Source: Lachnospiraceae bacterium (GTDB lineage Bacteria > Bacillota > Clostridia > Lachnospirales > Lachnospiraceae). Taken from it: a stretch of DNA of 45,642 nt. The stretch lies in the NCBI GenBank assembly GCA_024684215.1, contig JAIKXH010000071.1, positions 1 to 45,642 of the forward strand. The letters run 5' to 3'. A program made the translations under genes and the position numbers. This document shows positions 32,797 to 40,900 of this stretch, in pieces (position 1 is the stretch's first letter; each line of letters begins with the position of its first letter). The notes under the pieces are model-generated. The model made no database searches. It was not told where the DNA came from and saw nothing but the letters and a program-made list of their open reading frames with translations.

Positions 32797-33849
32797 ATGG
32801 CTACAAAGAAAATCAATTTAAAAAAATACACCGATTTTATCGTTGCAGAGATGACTGAGCTTCTCGGAATCGATTCACCCACCGGCTATACAGAGGAAGC
32901 TGCTGCATGGGTTAAAAAAGAGTTTGAAAAGCTGGGATTCAAAGCTGAGATTACAAATAAAGGCGGAGTGATAGTAAACCTTACAGGGAAAAACAAAAAG
33001 AACGGTTTGCTGCTTGAGGCACATACCGATACTCTCGGCGGAATGGTTAAAACCATAAAGGGTGACGGCCGCCTTACCCTTACAAATTTAGGCGGAATGA
33101 ATCCCAATAATGCAGAGGGTGAAAACGTGCGGGTCGTAACTAAATTTGACGGCATATATGAAGGTACATTTCAGCTTTGCAACGCGTCAATCCACGTAAA
33201 CGGTGAGTACAATGATACAAAGCGTTCATGGGATACATGCGAAGTAGTGCTTGATGAGGATGTAAAATCAAAAGAGGATGCAACAAAGCTTGGAATATCC
33301 GTTGGTGATATTGTTTGCTTTGAACCCAGAGTCAGAGTTACAAAGAGCGGATATATAAAATCACGTTTCCTTGACGATAAGCTTAGTGTTGGAATACTGC
33401 TTGCATTCGCAAAATATATTGCGGACAACAAGATTACGCCAAAGAGAGCGCTCTACGCACATATAACCGTATTTGAAGAGGTAGGACACGGCGGATGCGG
33501 AAATGTTCCGGAGGGGTGCACGGAAGCGATATCAGTTGATATGGGCTGCGTCGGCGACGGCCTTACATGCACAGAGAGACAGGTATCAATTTGCGCAAAG
33601 GATAGTGGAGGCCCTTACAGCTACCCTGTAGTAAAGGGACTTGTTGAGGCAGCTAAAAAGTGCGGAGCCGATTATGCGGTTGATATTTATCCTCATTACG
33701 GAAGTGACGTTGAAGCCACTCTCGGAGCCGGAAACGACCTTAAACACGGACTTATCGGAGCAGGTGTATATGCCTCACACGGATATGAGAGAAGCCACAA
33801 AGACGGAGCTGAAAATACGCTCAGACTCCTCCTTGAGTATGCTCTTTAA
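32797..33849 (+). CDS. M42 family metallo-aminopeptidase
   Basis: 350 residues. The start at 32797 (MATKKINLKKYTDF) matches the family N-terminus; AAAGGG lies 11 bases upstream, a slightly long spacing, and in-frame ATGs farther upstream have no ribosome site. Zinc ligands and catalytic residues are visible in LLEAHTDTLGGMV (His, Asp), RFLDDKLSVGI (bridging Asp), VFEEVGHGG (catalytic Glu pair), ISVDMGCVG (Asp) and ASHGYERSH (His). It forms large cytoplasmic oligomers that trim peptides from the N-terminus. Stands alone. Confidence 0.93.
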   Translation: MATKKINLKKYTDFIVAEMTELLGIDSPTGYTEEAAAWVKKEFEKLGFKAEITNKGGVIVNLTGKNKKNGLLLEAHTDTLGGMVKTIKGDGRLTLTNLGGMNPNNAEGENVRVVTKFDGIYEGTFQLCNASIHVNGEYNDTKRSWDTCEVVLDEDVKSKEDATKLGISVGDIVCFEPRVRVTKSGYIKSRFLDDKLSVGILLAFAKYIADNKITPKRALYAHITVFEEVGHGGCGNVPEGCTEAISVDMGCVGDGLTCTERQVSICAKDSGGPYSYPVVKGLVEAAKKCGADYAVDIYPHYGSDVEATLGAGNDLKHGLIGAGVYASHGYERSHKDGAENTLRLLLEYAL

Positions 33850-33890
33850 GGAAAATCACGCATAGAAAAAAGATTGCACTTAAGACTAAC

Positions 33891-33904
33891 TTGTACCGGT
33901 ACAA
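33891..33904. promoter_or_regulatory. 14-bp perfect palindrome before polymerase copy 2
   Basis: TTGTACCGGTACAA. It lies about 90 bases before the second Y-family polymerase gene, just upstream of a possible promoter TTGAAC (33914-33919) -17- ACTAAT (33937-33942). It is not a LexA box. It resembles AraR-type TTGTACGTACAA with two extra central bases; the binding protein is unknown. Confidence 0.5.
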
Positions 33905-33995
33905 AAATACACTTTGAACTAATCAGTACAACTAAAACTAATCTGTGAAACTTTGAAACAGTCGCACTTTTGAAGCAAACTATGAGGATACTTTG

Positions 33996-35492
33996 GTGGA
34001 CCGAACTTACATTGCCATAGACCTTAAATCATTCTATGCATCGGTTGAGTGCGTAGACAGAGGTCTTGATCCGCTTACCGACAATCTGGTCGTGGCGGAT
34101 GAATCGAGAACGGAAAAGACAATATGCCTGGCGGTTTCGCCGGGCTTAAAGTCGTATGGCATCCCCGGCAGGCCCAGGCTGTTTGAAGTGGTTCAGAGAG
34201 TAAATGATATAAACGCGGAGAGAAAATATAAGGCTCCGGGCCACACTTTTACCGGTGTGTCCGTGAACTCGGAGAAACTAAAGAATAACAAAACACTCCA
34301 AGTAGATTTTGTACGTGCTGTTCCCAGAATGGCTCTTTACATGAAATACAGTACGGATATTTATAAGATATATCTTAAATATGTTGCGCCCGAAGACATA
34401 CTGGTATATTCATGCGATGAAGTATTTATAGATGTTACGACATATATGTCATTTTACAAGTGTACAGCTCATGAGCTCGCCCTCAAAATAATAAGAGATG
34501 TGCTTAATGCTACCGGGATTACCGCAACTGCAGGGATAGGCACCAACCTTTTCCTTTGCAAGATAGCGATGGACATAGTAGCAAAAAAGATGCCTGCAGA
34601 CAAGGACGGAGTCCGAATAGCTGAGCTCGATGAAAAAAAATACAGACAGGAATTGTGGGATCATAAACCGATAACAGATTTCTGGAGAGTGGGCGGAGGA
34701 ATTGCCAAAAGGCTTGCCAAGCTGGGGCTTTATACCATGGGTGATGTGGCGAAATACTCGGAGACCTGTGAGAATGTCTTATATGATAATTTCGGAGTAA
34801 ATGCCGAGCTTTTGATAGACCATGCATGGGGCTGGGAACCTTGCACCATAGAGGATGCCAAAAGCTTCAAGCCCCAGACCAATTCGCTCAGTCAGGGCCA
34901 GGTCCTGACAAGACCGTATGAACATGACGAAGGCGGAATTATAGTCAGGGAGATGGCTGAACTTTTAAGCTTAGACCTTGTGAGGGAGAAAAAAGAAACA
35001 TCGCAGATAATACTAACCATAGGTTATGAATCTGTCAGAGACGGAGAAAAGCTTCAAGGCTATACCGGAGAGGTGACAACCGACAGATATGGAAGAGCTG
35101 TTCCCAAGGCGGCACACGGGTCTGTGAACCTCGAATTTAAAACCGCTTCTACGAAGATTATAAGGGAAGCCGCTGCGAAGCTTTATGAGAAAATAACCGA
35201 CAGAAATCTATGCATGAGAAGGGTCACCATAGCGGCGGCAGACATAGTCCCCGAGGGTAGCACTCCTAAAATAGAAGAGTTTGAACAGCTTGATCTGTTT
35301 ATCGATTACGAAAAAAGAGACAAGGAAAAGCAGGAAGAGGAGATCTTTCTTGAGAGGGAGAAATCACTTCAAAAAGCTTCTTTGGAAGTAAAGAAAAAGT
35401 ACGGCAAGAACGCCATCATAAAAGGGACCGATTTGCTTGAAGGAGCGACTACAATTTCCCGGAATGCTCAAATCGGTGGTCACAGAGCATAA
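33996..35492 (+). CDS. Y-family DNA polymerase (UvrX/UmuC-like), copy 2
   Basis: 498 residues from the GTG at 33996, the same start as in copy 1; an overlapping TTG one codon earlier is possible. GAGG lies 8 bases upstream. Core motifs AIDLKSFYASVECVDRG and YSCDEVFIDV are intact and the clamp motif QLDLF falls at 431-435, exactly as in copy 1; it ends NAQIGGHRA. The two proteins are collinear over their full length and clearly related, with most differences in the little-finger and finger loops. No LexA box and no YolD gene accompany this copy, so it should be regulated differently. Confidence 0.92.
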   Translation: MDRTYIAIDLKSFYASVECVDRGLDPLTDNLVVADESRTEKTICLAVSPGLKSYGIPGRPRLFEVVQRVNDINAERKYKAPGHTFTGVSVNSEKLKNNKTLQVDFVRAVPRMALYMKYSTDIYKIYLKYVAPEDILVYSCDEVFIDVTTYMSFYKCTAHELALKIIRDVLNATGITATAGIGTNLFLCKIAMDIVAKKMPADKDGVRIAELDEKKYRQELWDHKPITDFWRVGGGIAKRLAKLGLYTMGDVAKYSETCENVLYDNFGVNAELLIDHAWGWEPCTIEDAKSFKPQTNSLSQGQVLTRPYEHDEGGIIVREMAELLSLDLVREKKETSQIILTIGYESVRDGEKLQGYTGEVTTDRYGRAVPKAAHGSVNLEFKTASTKIIREAAAKLYEKITDRNLCMRRVTIAAADIVPEGSTPKIEEFEQLDLFIDYEKRDKEKQEEEIFLEREKSLQKASLEVKKKYGKNAIIKGTDLLEGATTISRNAQIGGHRA

Positions 35493-35538
35493 AATAAGTC
35501 AAATATTGATTATTTTTACACATATATGCGGCAAACAG

Positions 35539-35569
35539 TGTTTTAAACACAGCATAAAAATGGTATAAT
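35539..35569 (+). promoter_or_regulatory. Promoter of the YitT gene with small palindrome
   Basis: Extended -10 TGGTATAAT (35561-35569) with a -35-like TTTTAA 17 bases upstream. The -35 lies inside GTGTTTTAAACAC (35539-35551), a palindrome with a single central T that may be an operator. Confidence 0.55.
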
Positions 35570-35601
35570 GAACTTTACAATTGTTTTAGGTAGAGTTTTT
35601 T

Positions 35602-36492
35602 ATGAGGCTATTAGAGAAAAAATCAAAAGCGGAGATTAAAAGACATACAAAAAATCTCGCGCTGGACACAGTTTGCGACATTATAGGAAGTGTGCTTTAT
35701 GCGATGGGACTTTATACCTTCGCAAAGATGGCCAACTTCTCACCCGGCGGTATTTCAGGTATAGCGCTTATTATGAATTACCTTTGGAATCTTCCGGTGG
35801 GTGTTATGACTTTGATAATGAATATCCCCCTTGTTATAGTCAGCTACAAGGTTGTCGGTCCAAAGTTTCTGGTAAAGACGGCAAAGACCATGATAATCAC
35901 CACGATCTTTTTGGATGTTATCTTTCCGCTTCTTCCGATGTATACCGGAAGCCGCCCGATGGCAGCACTTTATTCGGGACTATGCATGGGAGCCGGAATG
36001 GCATTCTTCTATATGAGAGGAAGCAGCTCCGGAGGAATGGATTTCCTTTCCATGATCATTAAGGTCAGACATCCGCATGTTTCACTGGGAATTGTGACAG
36101 CAGTGACAGATTTTTTGGTAATACTTATCGGATGGCCCGTGTTTAAGAATGCGGACGCGGTTCTTTACGGCCTTATATGTTCTTTTTCCGCATCAATAGT
36201 GATAGACAGAGTGCTTTACGGTATAGGCGCGGGTAAGCTGGTTATAGTCATTACCACCAACAAGGAAGCGCTTATTGAAAAGATCAGTGAACTCACTGAC
36301 AGAGGCTCAACGGTTATACGAGCTATGGGAAGCTACACAAAAGAAGACAGAGATGTCATATTGTGCGCTTGCTCTAAATCCCAGACCTATATGATCACCA
36401 ATGCCGCGCATGAAGTAGATCCCGGAGCATTTGTAATGGTTACCGAGACCAGCGAAGTCTTTGGTGAAGGCTTTAAGGAATACAAAAAATAG
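35602..36492 (+). CDS. YitT family membrane protein
   Basis: 296 residues. Five to six membrane segments (about 25-205) with FSPGGISGIALIMNYLWNLPVG and the conserved RGSSSGGMDFLSMII, followed by a cytoplasmic DUF2179 domain (about 215-296: KLVIVITTNKEALIEKISEL, RGSTVIRAMGSYTKEDRDVI). Widespread in Firmicutes, often in several copies; function not established, a transport role is presumed. Its ribosome site (AGGTAGAG) is weak. Followed by a 157-base gap that holds the octanucleotide array. Confidence 0.92.
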   Translation: MRLLEKKSKAEIKRHTKNLALDTVCDIIGSVLYAMGLYTFAKMANFSPGGISGIALIMNYLWNLPVGVMTLIMNIPLVIVSYKVVGPKFLVKTAKTMIITTIFLDVIFPLLPMYTGSRPMAALYSGLCMGAGMAFFYMRGSSSGGMDFLSMIIKVRHPHVSLGIVTAVTDFLVILIGWPVFKNADAVLYGLICSFSASIVIDRVLYGIGAGKLVIVITTNKEALIEKISELTDRGSTVIRAMGSYTKEDRDVILCACSKSQTYMITNAAHEVDPGAFVMVTETSEVFGEGFKEYKK

Positions 36493-36543
36493 GCGGATGG
36501 GTAAGAGAAATAAAGAGAATAATCATAGAACTTTGAGAAAATA

Positions 36544-36607
36544 GAAATTAAGAAATTAAGAAATTAAGAAATAAAGAAATTAAAAAATAAAGAAATTAAG
36601 AAACAAG
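36544..36607 (+). repeat. 8-bp tandem array, eight units
   Basis: GAAATTAA at 36544, 36552, 36560, 36576 and 36592, with variants GAAATAAA (36568), AAAATAAA (36584) and GAAACAAG (36600). The array has no C on this strand until its last unit and lies about 40 bases before the start codon of the next gene. The unit is not a multiple of three. Confidence 0.95.
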
Positions 36608-36649
36608 CAATATAGTACCTTAAGAGTAATCAATTCAGGAGGAACGAGT

Positions 36650-37030
36650 ATGGAGAAGGAAAAGACAGGCGACAGCCAGGCCGCATTTGAGTACGCTATC
36701 TACGTAATTATCGGCAGTTATTTCAAAAAGACATCTTGTATCAGTCCACTGCTTGAGAAAACATTGAAGGTTAAGTTTCTTGAACAAAAACAGGATAAGC
36801 AGGCAGCTCTTGAAGAAAACTGCATTAATTACGCTGAGAAAAAGCTCTTAAAAGCTGTTCCCGCCGAAGTGTTTAAGGGAGAGGCAAAGGTACAGCTCGG
36901 AGTTAAAAATAACGAAAACAAGCCTGAAGTCAGATTCGTCACGGACAAATATATGCTGCGCATATTCGGTGTCTACAAGGGGAAAGGCACAGAGCTTGAA
37001 TATAAGCTTTTAAGCAAGAAGGAGAAATAG
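36650..37030 (+). CDS. Uncharacterised small soluble protein
   Basis: 126 residues, start supported by AGGAGG 8 bases upstream. I do not recognise the family. It has no signal or membrane segment; lysine-rich, with an N-terminal helix (AAFEYAIYVIIGSYFKKTSC), a charged middle (LEQKQDKQAALEENCINYAEKK) and a probable beta-strand end (VRFVTDKYMLRIFGVYKGKG, ELEYKLLSKKEK). It lies 6 bases before the M3 peptidase gene and is very likely co-transcribed and possibly translationally coupled with it. Confidence 0.8.
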   Translation: MEKEKTGDSQAAFEYAIYVIIGSYFKKTSCISPLLEKTLKVKFLEQKQDKQAALEENCINYAEKKLLKAVPAEVFKGEAKVQLGVKNNENKPEVRFVTDKYMLRIFGVYKGKGTELEYKLLSKKEK

Positions 37031-37036
37031 TCACAC

Positions 37037-38710
37037 ATGGAGAAATTTTCTAAGCTTCCTTATGAGAGAGTAGAACTCGAGGAAATGAAAAAAGGTTACG
37101 CGGATCTCGTAGCGCGCCTTAAAAATGCAAAGAGTGGAGAGGAACAGTGGGCCGTTCATCAGGATTACTACAAGCTTACAAAACGTATCAGCACTCAAAG
37201 CACAATTGCACAGATTAGATACGACATTGATACTACAGACGAGTTCTATGATAAAGAGAACGAGTACTATGACTCATTCGGACCCGAATGGCAGAATTGC
37301 TTAAATGAGTATCAGAAAGTACTTTTCAATTCTCCCTACAGAGATTATCTCGAAAAGAAGCTTGGACCGGTTGCTTTTAAAAATATGGAGATTGCAATCA
37401 AGTCATTTGATGAAAAGCTCATTCCGCTTTTACAGGAAGAAAATGAGCTTGTAACCAAATACACAAAGCTTATTGCAACTGCCAAGATTGAGTTTGAAGG
37501 TGAGACCTATAACTTAAGCCTTATGACAAAGTTCACCACATCACAGGACAGAGATGTGCGTAAGCGTGCCGTAAAGGCGATGAGCGATTACTTCCTCACC
37601 GTTACCGATGAGATTGACGATCTTTATGACAAAATGGTAAAGAACCGTACCAAGCAGGCAAGGATGCTTGGATTTGAGAATTACATTCCTCTCGGATACA
37701 TGCGCATGAACCGCAACAGCTACGGACAGGCTCAGGTTGAGAATTTCCGTAAGCAGGTAAAGGAAGCTTTCGTTCCTTTCGTATCTGAGATTCATGAAAA
37801 GAGACGTAAGAGAATCGCTGTAGATAAACTTAAGTTCTACGATAACGGAGTTTATTTCACAAACGGAAACCCTGCTCCCATCGGAACTCCCGAGGAGATT
37901 TTAGGCGCAGGAAAGAAAATGTACGAGGAGCTCTCTCCCGAGACTGCTGAGTTTATCGACTTTATGATGGATCACGAGCTCTTTGACGTACTCGGAAGAA
38001 AGACCAAGCGCCAGGGCGGATATATGACCTTCCTTCCCGATTACAAAGCTCCTTTTATATTTGCAAACTTCAATGCAACCAGTGGTGATGTAGATGTTAT
38101 CACCCACGAGTGCGGACATGCGTTCCAGGGCTTTGTCACCAGAAATGACGAGATAACCGAGCACAACGACATTACCATGGAGACCGCTGAGATCCATTCT
38201 ATGTCCATGGAGTATTTCACCTACGGATGGATGGATAAATTCTTTGGTGACAGAAAAGATGATTATCTCACAATGCATCTTGAGGACTCTATCATTTTTG
38301 TTCCTTACGGATGCATGGTAGATGAGTTCCAGCACATTGTGTACGCAAATCCCGATATGACTCCCGCAGAGCGCAAGGAAGTATGGAAAAAGCTCGAGGA
38401 AACATATCGCCCTCATATAGATTTTGACGGTGATCCTTTCTTTGGAGAGGGTGGATATTGGCAGCGTCAGAGCCATATCTTCCAGTCACCTTTCTACTAT
38501 ATCGATTATGTACTTGCAAGCGTATGCGCTATGCAGTTTAAGGTGAAAATGGATGAGGATTACAAGGCAGCTTTCAAGGATTACTTAAAGCTTTGCAATC
38601 TCTCCGCAAAGGATTTCTACGAGCCTATGCTTTCTCAGGTAGGACTGAACAGCCCGTTCGCAGACGGCTGTATTGAAAGCCTTGTCGGAAAATTAAAGGA
38701 AAAGGTTTAA
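37037..38710 (+). CDS. M3 family oligoendopeptidase (PepF-like)
   Basis: 557 residues. The zinc motif HECGH (357-361, in VITHECGHAFQGF) plus a downstream glutamate in EITMETAEIHSMSMEYFTY identify an M3B oligoendopeptidase; the family-typical end DYVLASVCAMQFKVKM follows. Cytoplasmic; cuts short peptides. AAGGAG lies 13 bases upstream of the ATG at the end of the preceding small gene, a long spacing that fits coupling. Confidence 0.94.
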   Translation: MEKFSKLPYERVELEEMKKGYADLVARLKNAKSGEEQWAVHQDYYKLTKRISTQSTIAQIRYDIDTTDEFYDKENEYYDSFGPEWQNCLNEYQKVLFNSPYRDYLEKKLGPVAFKNMEIAIKSFDEKLIPLLQEENELVTKYTKLIATAKIEFEGETYNLSLMTKFTTSQDRDVRKRAVKAMSDYFLTVTDEIDDLYDKMVKNRTKQARMLGFENYIPLGYMRMNRNSYGQAQVENFRKQVKEAFVPFVSEIHEKRRKRIAVDKLKFYDNGVYFTNGNPAPIGTPEEILGAGKKMYEELSPETAEFIDFMMDHELFDVLGRKTKRQGGYMTFLPDYKAPFIFANFNATSGDVDVITHECGHAFQGFVTRNDEITEHNDITMETAEIHSMSMEYFTYGWMDKFFGDRKDDYLTMHLEDSIIFVPYGCMVDEFQHIVYANPDMTPAERKEVWKKLEETYRPHIDFDGDPFFGEGGYWQRQSHIFQSPFYYIDYVLASVCAMQFKVKMDEDYKAAFKDYLKLCNLSAKDFYEPMLSQVGLNSPFADGCIESLVGKLKEKV

Positions 38711-38716
38711 CTCGGC

Positions 38717-38732
38717 CGGGGCATATGCCCCG
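38717..38732. repeat. 16-bp GC-rich perfect palindrome
   Basis: CGGGGCATATGCCCCG directly after the M3 peptidase gene. Flanking CTCGG (38711-38715) and CCGAG (38751-38755) could extend it into a larger fold. No T run follows, so termination is uncertain. Confidence 0.6.
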
Positions 38733-38789
38733 ACCTGTGTATTATCAGATCCGAGATTATTCTTAGATCGGTCAATAAGAGGTGAGATC

Positions 38790-39935
38790 ATGTTTAACAT
38801 CCACGATATACGGCGAGACGAATTTATGCTTGACGGCAATTTCGCGGAGGAGGGGTATGACTGGTGGTGGCATTCCTTTACCGGAATAAGCGAAAAAACC
38901 GGTGAAGAGAGAGCTTTTTTTATAGAGTTTTTTACATGCAATCCTGCTCATGGCTCTGATAAGCCTGTTTTGGGACAGCTCCCTGAAAATGTTTTTGCAG
39001 GGAAAAAGCCCTCATATCTTATGGTTAAGGCCGGCTGCTGGGGAAAAGAGGCATGCCAGATTCATAGATTTTTTGGATGGGATAATGTAAAGCTGCAAAG
39101 AAAAGCACCTTTTTCCATAGAGGCTGATGACTGCTATCTCTCTGAGACAGAGCTTCGCGGAAGCGTAAGCGTATTCGATGAGGAAGCCGAGGCCCACCCG
39201 GAGTATCTGTGCGAAGCCGGTGAGATGACCTGGAACTTAAAGGTTAATAAAAAGGTTGCCTTTAACGTAGGCTACGGTGCAAGTAAGCCCTTCAGAGATT
39301 TAAAAGCTTTTGAAATGTACTGGCACGCCGAAGGAATGAAGACCGGTTTTAGCGGTTATGTGTATTTTAACGGCGTCAGATATAACGTGGATGAAGATAC
39401 CTGCTATGGATATGCGGACAAAAACTGGGGAGCTGATTTCACATCACCCTGGATATGGCTTTCATCAAACTGTATGACCAGCAATATCACCGGCAAAGAG
39501 TTAAAAAATTCTGTCTTTGATATAGGTGGAGGCAGACCGAAGGCGTTTGGAATTCCCTTTGATAAAAAGCTTCTCGGAGCACTCTATCTCGAAGGCCTTG
39601 AGTATGAATTTAACTTTTCAAAATTCTGGACGCTGCCCAGAACCCGCTTTAAATGCGAGGAAACATGGGACAAGATTATCTGGCATGTAAATATGGACAA
39701 TGCCACACATCTTATCCGTACAAAATTTACTTGCAAAAAGGAAGATATGCTTCTGATAAATTATGAAGCTCCCAACGGAAGTAAAAAACACAACCGCCTT
39801 TGGAACGGAGGAAACGGAGAAGGAAGAATCCTTCTTTACAAGAAAATAGGAGACGATAGACTTTCACTTATCGATGATATCAGTGTTACCCACCTTGGAT
39901 GTGAGTATGGGGAATACGACAAAACCTCACAGTAA
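38790..39935 (+). CDS. Tocopherol cyclase-like family protein
   Basis: 381 residues with AGAGGTGAG upstream. Lipocalin-like beta-rich protein with YDWWWHSFTGIS, ERAFFIEFFTCNP, the long middle FEMYWHAEGMKTGFSGYVYF, YADKNWGADFTSPWIWLSSN and repeated Trp/Tyr strands, as in the tocopherol cyclase (VTE1-like, PF14249) family. A non-photosynthetic anaerobe would not make tocopherol, so the true substrate is probably another lipid or isoprenoid; function unknown. It ends 23 bases before the MoxR gene and may be part of that operon. Confidence 0.8.
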   Translation: MFNIHDIRRDEFMLDGNFAEEGYDWWWHSFTGISEKTGEERAFFIEFFTCNPAHGSDKPVLGQLPENVFAGKKPSYLMVKAGCWGKEACQIHRFFGWDNVKLQRKAPFSIEADDCYLSETELRGSVSVFDEEAEAHPEYLCEAGEMTWNLKVNKKVAFNVGYGASKPFRDLKAFEMYWHAEGMKTGFSGYVYFNGVRYNVDEDTCYGYADKNWGADFTSPWIWLSSNCMTSNITGKELKNSVFDIGGGRPKAFGIPFDKKLLGALYLEGLEYEFNFSKFWTLPRTRFKCEETWDKIIWHVNMDNATHLIRTKFTCKKEDMLLINYEAPNGSKKHNRLWNGGNGEGRILLYKKIGDDRLSLIDDISVTHLGCEYGEYDKTSQ

Positions 39936-39958
39936 TCGCGCACAAATCGGAGAACGCA

Positions 39959-40900
39959 ATGCTTAGAGAAACTGACATAGATTTACGTATTGATTCACTC
40001 CTTAAAAATGTTGAAAAAGTTATAATCGGAAAACCGGAAATAACGAGACTAATAATGACAGCTCTTTTAGCCGGCGGACACGTTCTTATAGAGGACGTGC
40101 CCGGTGTGGGAAAGACACAGCTTGCCGCAGCGATGGCGGCGTCCTGTGGAGGAGCTTTCGGGCGTATTCAGATGACGCCTGACATTATGCCCTCGGATAT
40201 TACCGGTTTTTCTTTGTTAAAAACAGGCTCAGGAGAGATGGAATTTAGAAAGGGAGCTGTATTTTGCAACTTTCTTTTGGCAGATGAAATAAACCGTTCA
40301 TCACCTAAATCGCAGTCCGCGCTTTTGGAAGCGATGGAAGAACTGTCTGTGACTGTAGACGGAAATACCTATGAGCTTCCAAAGCCTTTTATGGTGCTTG
40401 CTACGCAAAATCCTGTGGAGACATACGGTACGTATTCCTTGCCCGAAGCGCAGATGGACAGATTTATAATGAAACTAAACATTGGTTATCCCTCTGAAAA
40501 TGATGAGCTTCTTATTATCAGAAAAGGGCGCGAGGAAGATGCAAAAAGCCTAAATAGCGTAATAACACCGGAAGATGTCATGGAACTTCGCGATAGGGTG
40601 GAGGGCGTCACTTGCTCTGAAAACGCGGAAAAGTATATTCTGGCTATCGTGACAGCTACCAGAAAAAATGACGGTATAAAACTTGGCGTAAGCCCCAGAG
40701 GCAGTATTGCGATGATTAGGGCAGCCAGAGCATATGCATTTATTTCGGGAAGGGATTATGTGCTTCCCGATGATATAAAATTTTTGGCACCATATGTATT
40801 TGGACACAGGCTTATTTTGTCACCACAGGGAAAATCAAGATGGGGAGACGGTTTTAAGGCTGTGAAAGCTGTTGCGGATTCTGTAGAGGTTCCTATTTGA
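39959..40900 (+). CDS. MoxR-family AAA+ ATPase
   Basis: 313 residues; GGAG 7 bases upstream. Walker A EDVPGVGKTQLA, Walker B LLADEINRSSPKSQSALLEA with the MoxR insert, sensor 1 ATQNPVETYGTYSLPEAQMD, and the C-terminal lid with RKNDGIKLGVSPRGSIAMIR. MoxR ATPases act as chaperones that mature or insert metal into protein complexes and work with DUF58/VWA partners. The stop overlaps the DUF58 start (TGATG), so the two are coupled. Confidence 0.95.
   Translation: MLRETDIDLRIDSLLKNVEKVIIGKPEITRLIMTALLAGGHVLIEDVPGVGKTQLAAAMAASCGGAFGRIQMTPDIMPSDITGFSLLKTGSGEMEFRKGAVFCNFLLADEINRSSPKSQSALLEAMEELSVTVDGNTYELPKPFMVLATQNPVETYGTYSLPEAQMDRFIMKLNIGYPSENDELLIIRKGREEDAKSLNSVITPEDVMELRDRVEGVTCSENAEKYILAIVTATRKNDGIKLGVSPRGSIAMIRAARAYAFISGRDYVLPDDIKFLAPYVFGHRLILSPQGKSRWGDGFKAVKAVADSVEVPI

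Noticed and set aside
27473-35492. Composite transposon bounded by the two polymerase copies
   Set aside because: The copies are direct, diverged coding genes, with no transposase, terminal repeats or target duplications seen around them.
37901-38476. Minus-strand open frame (191 codons) inside the M3 peptidase gene
   Set aside because: It is entirely antisense to the conserved peptidase core, with no family features.
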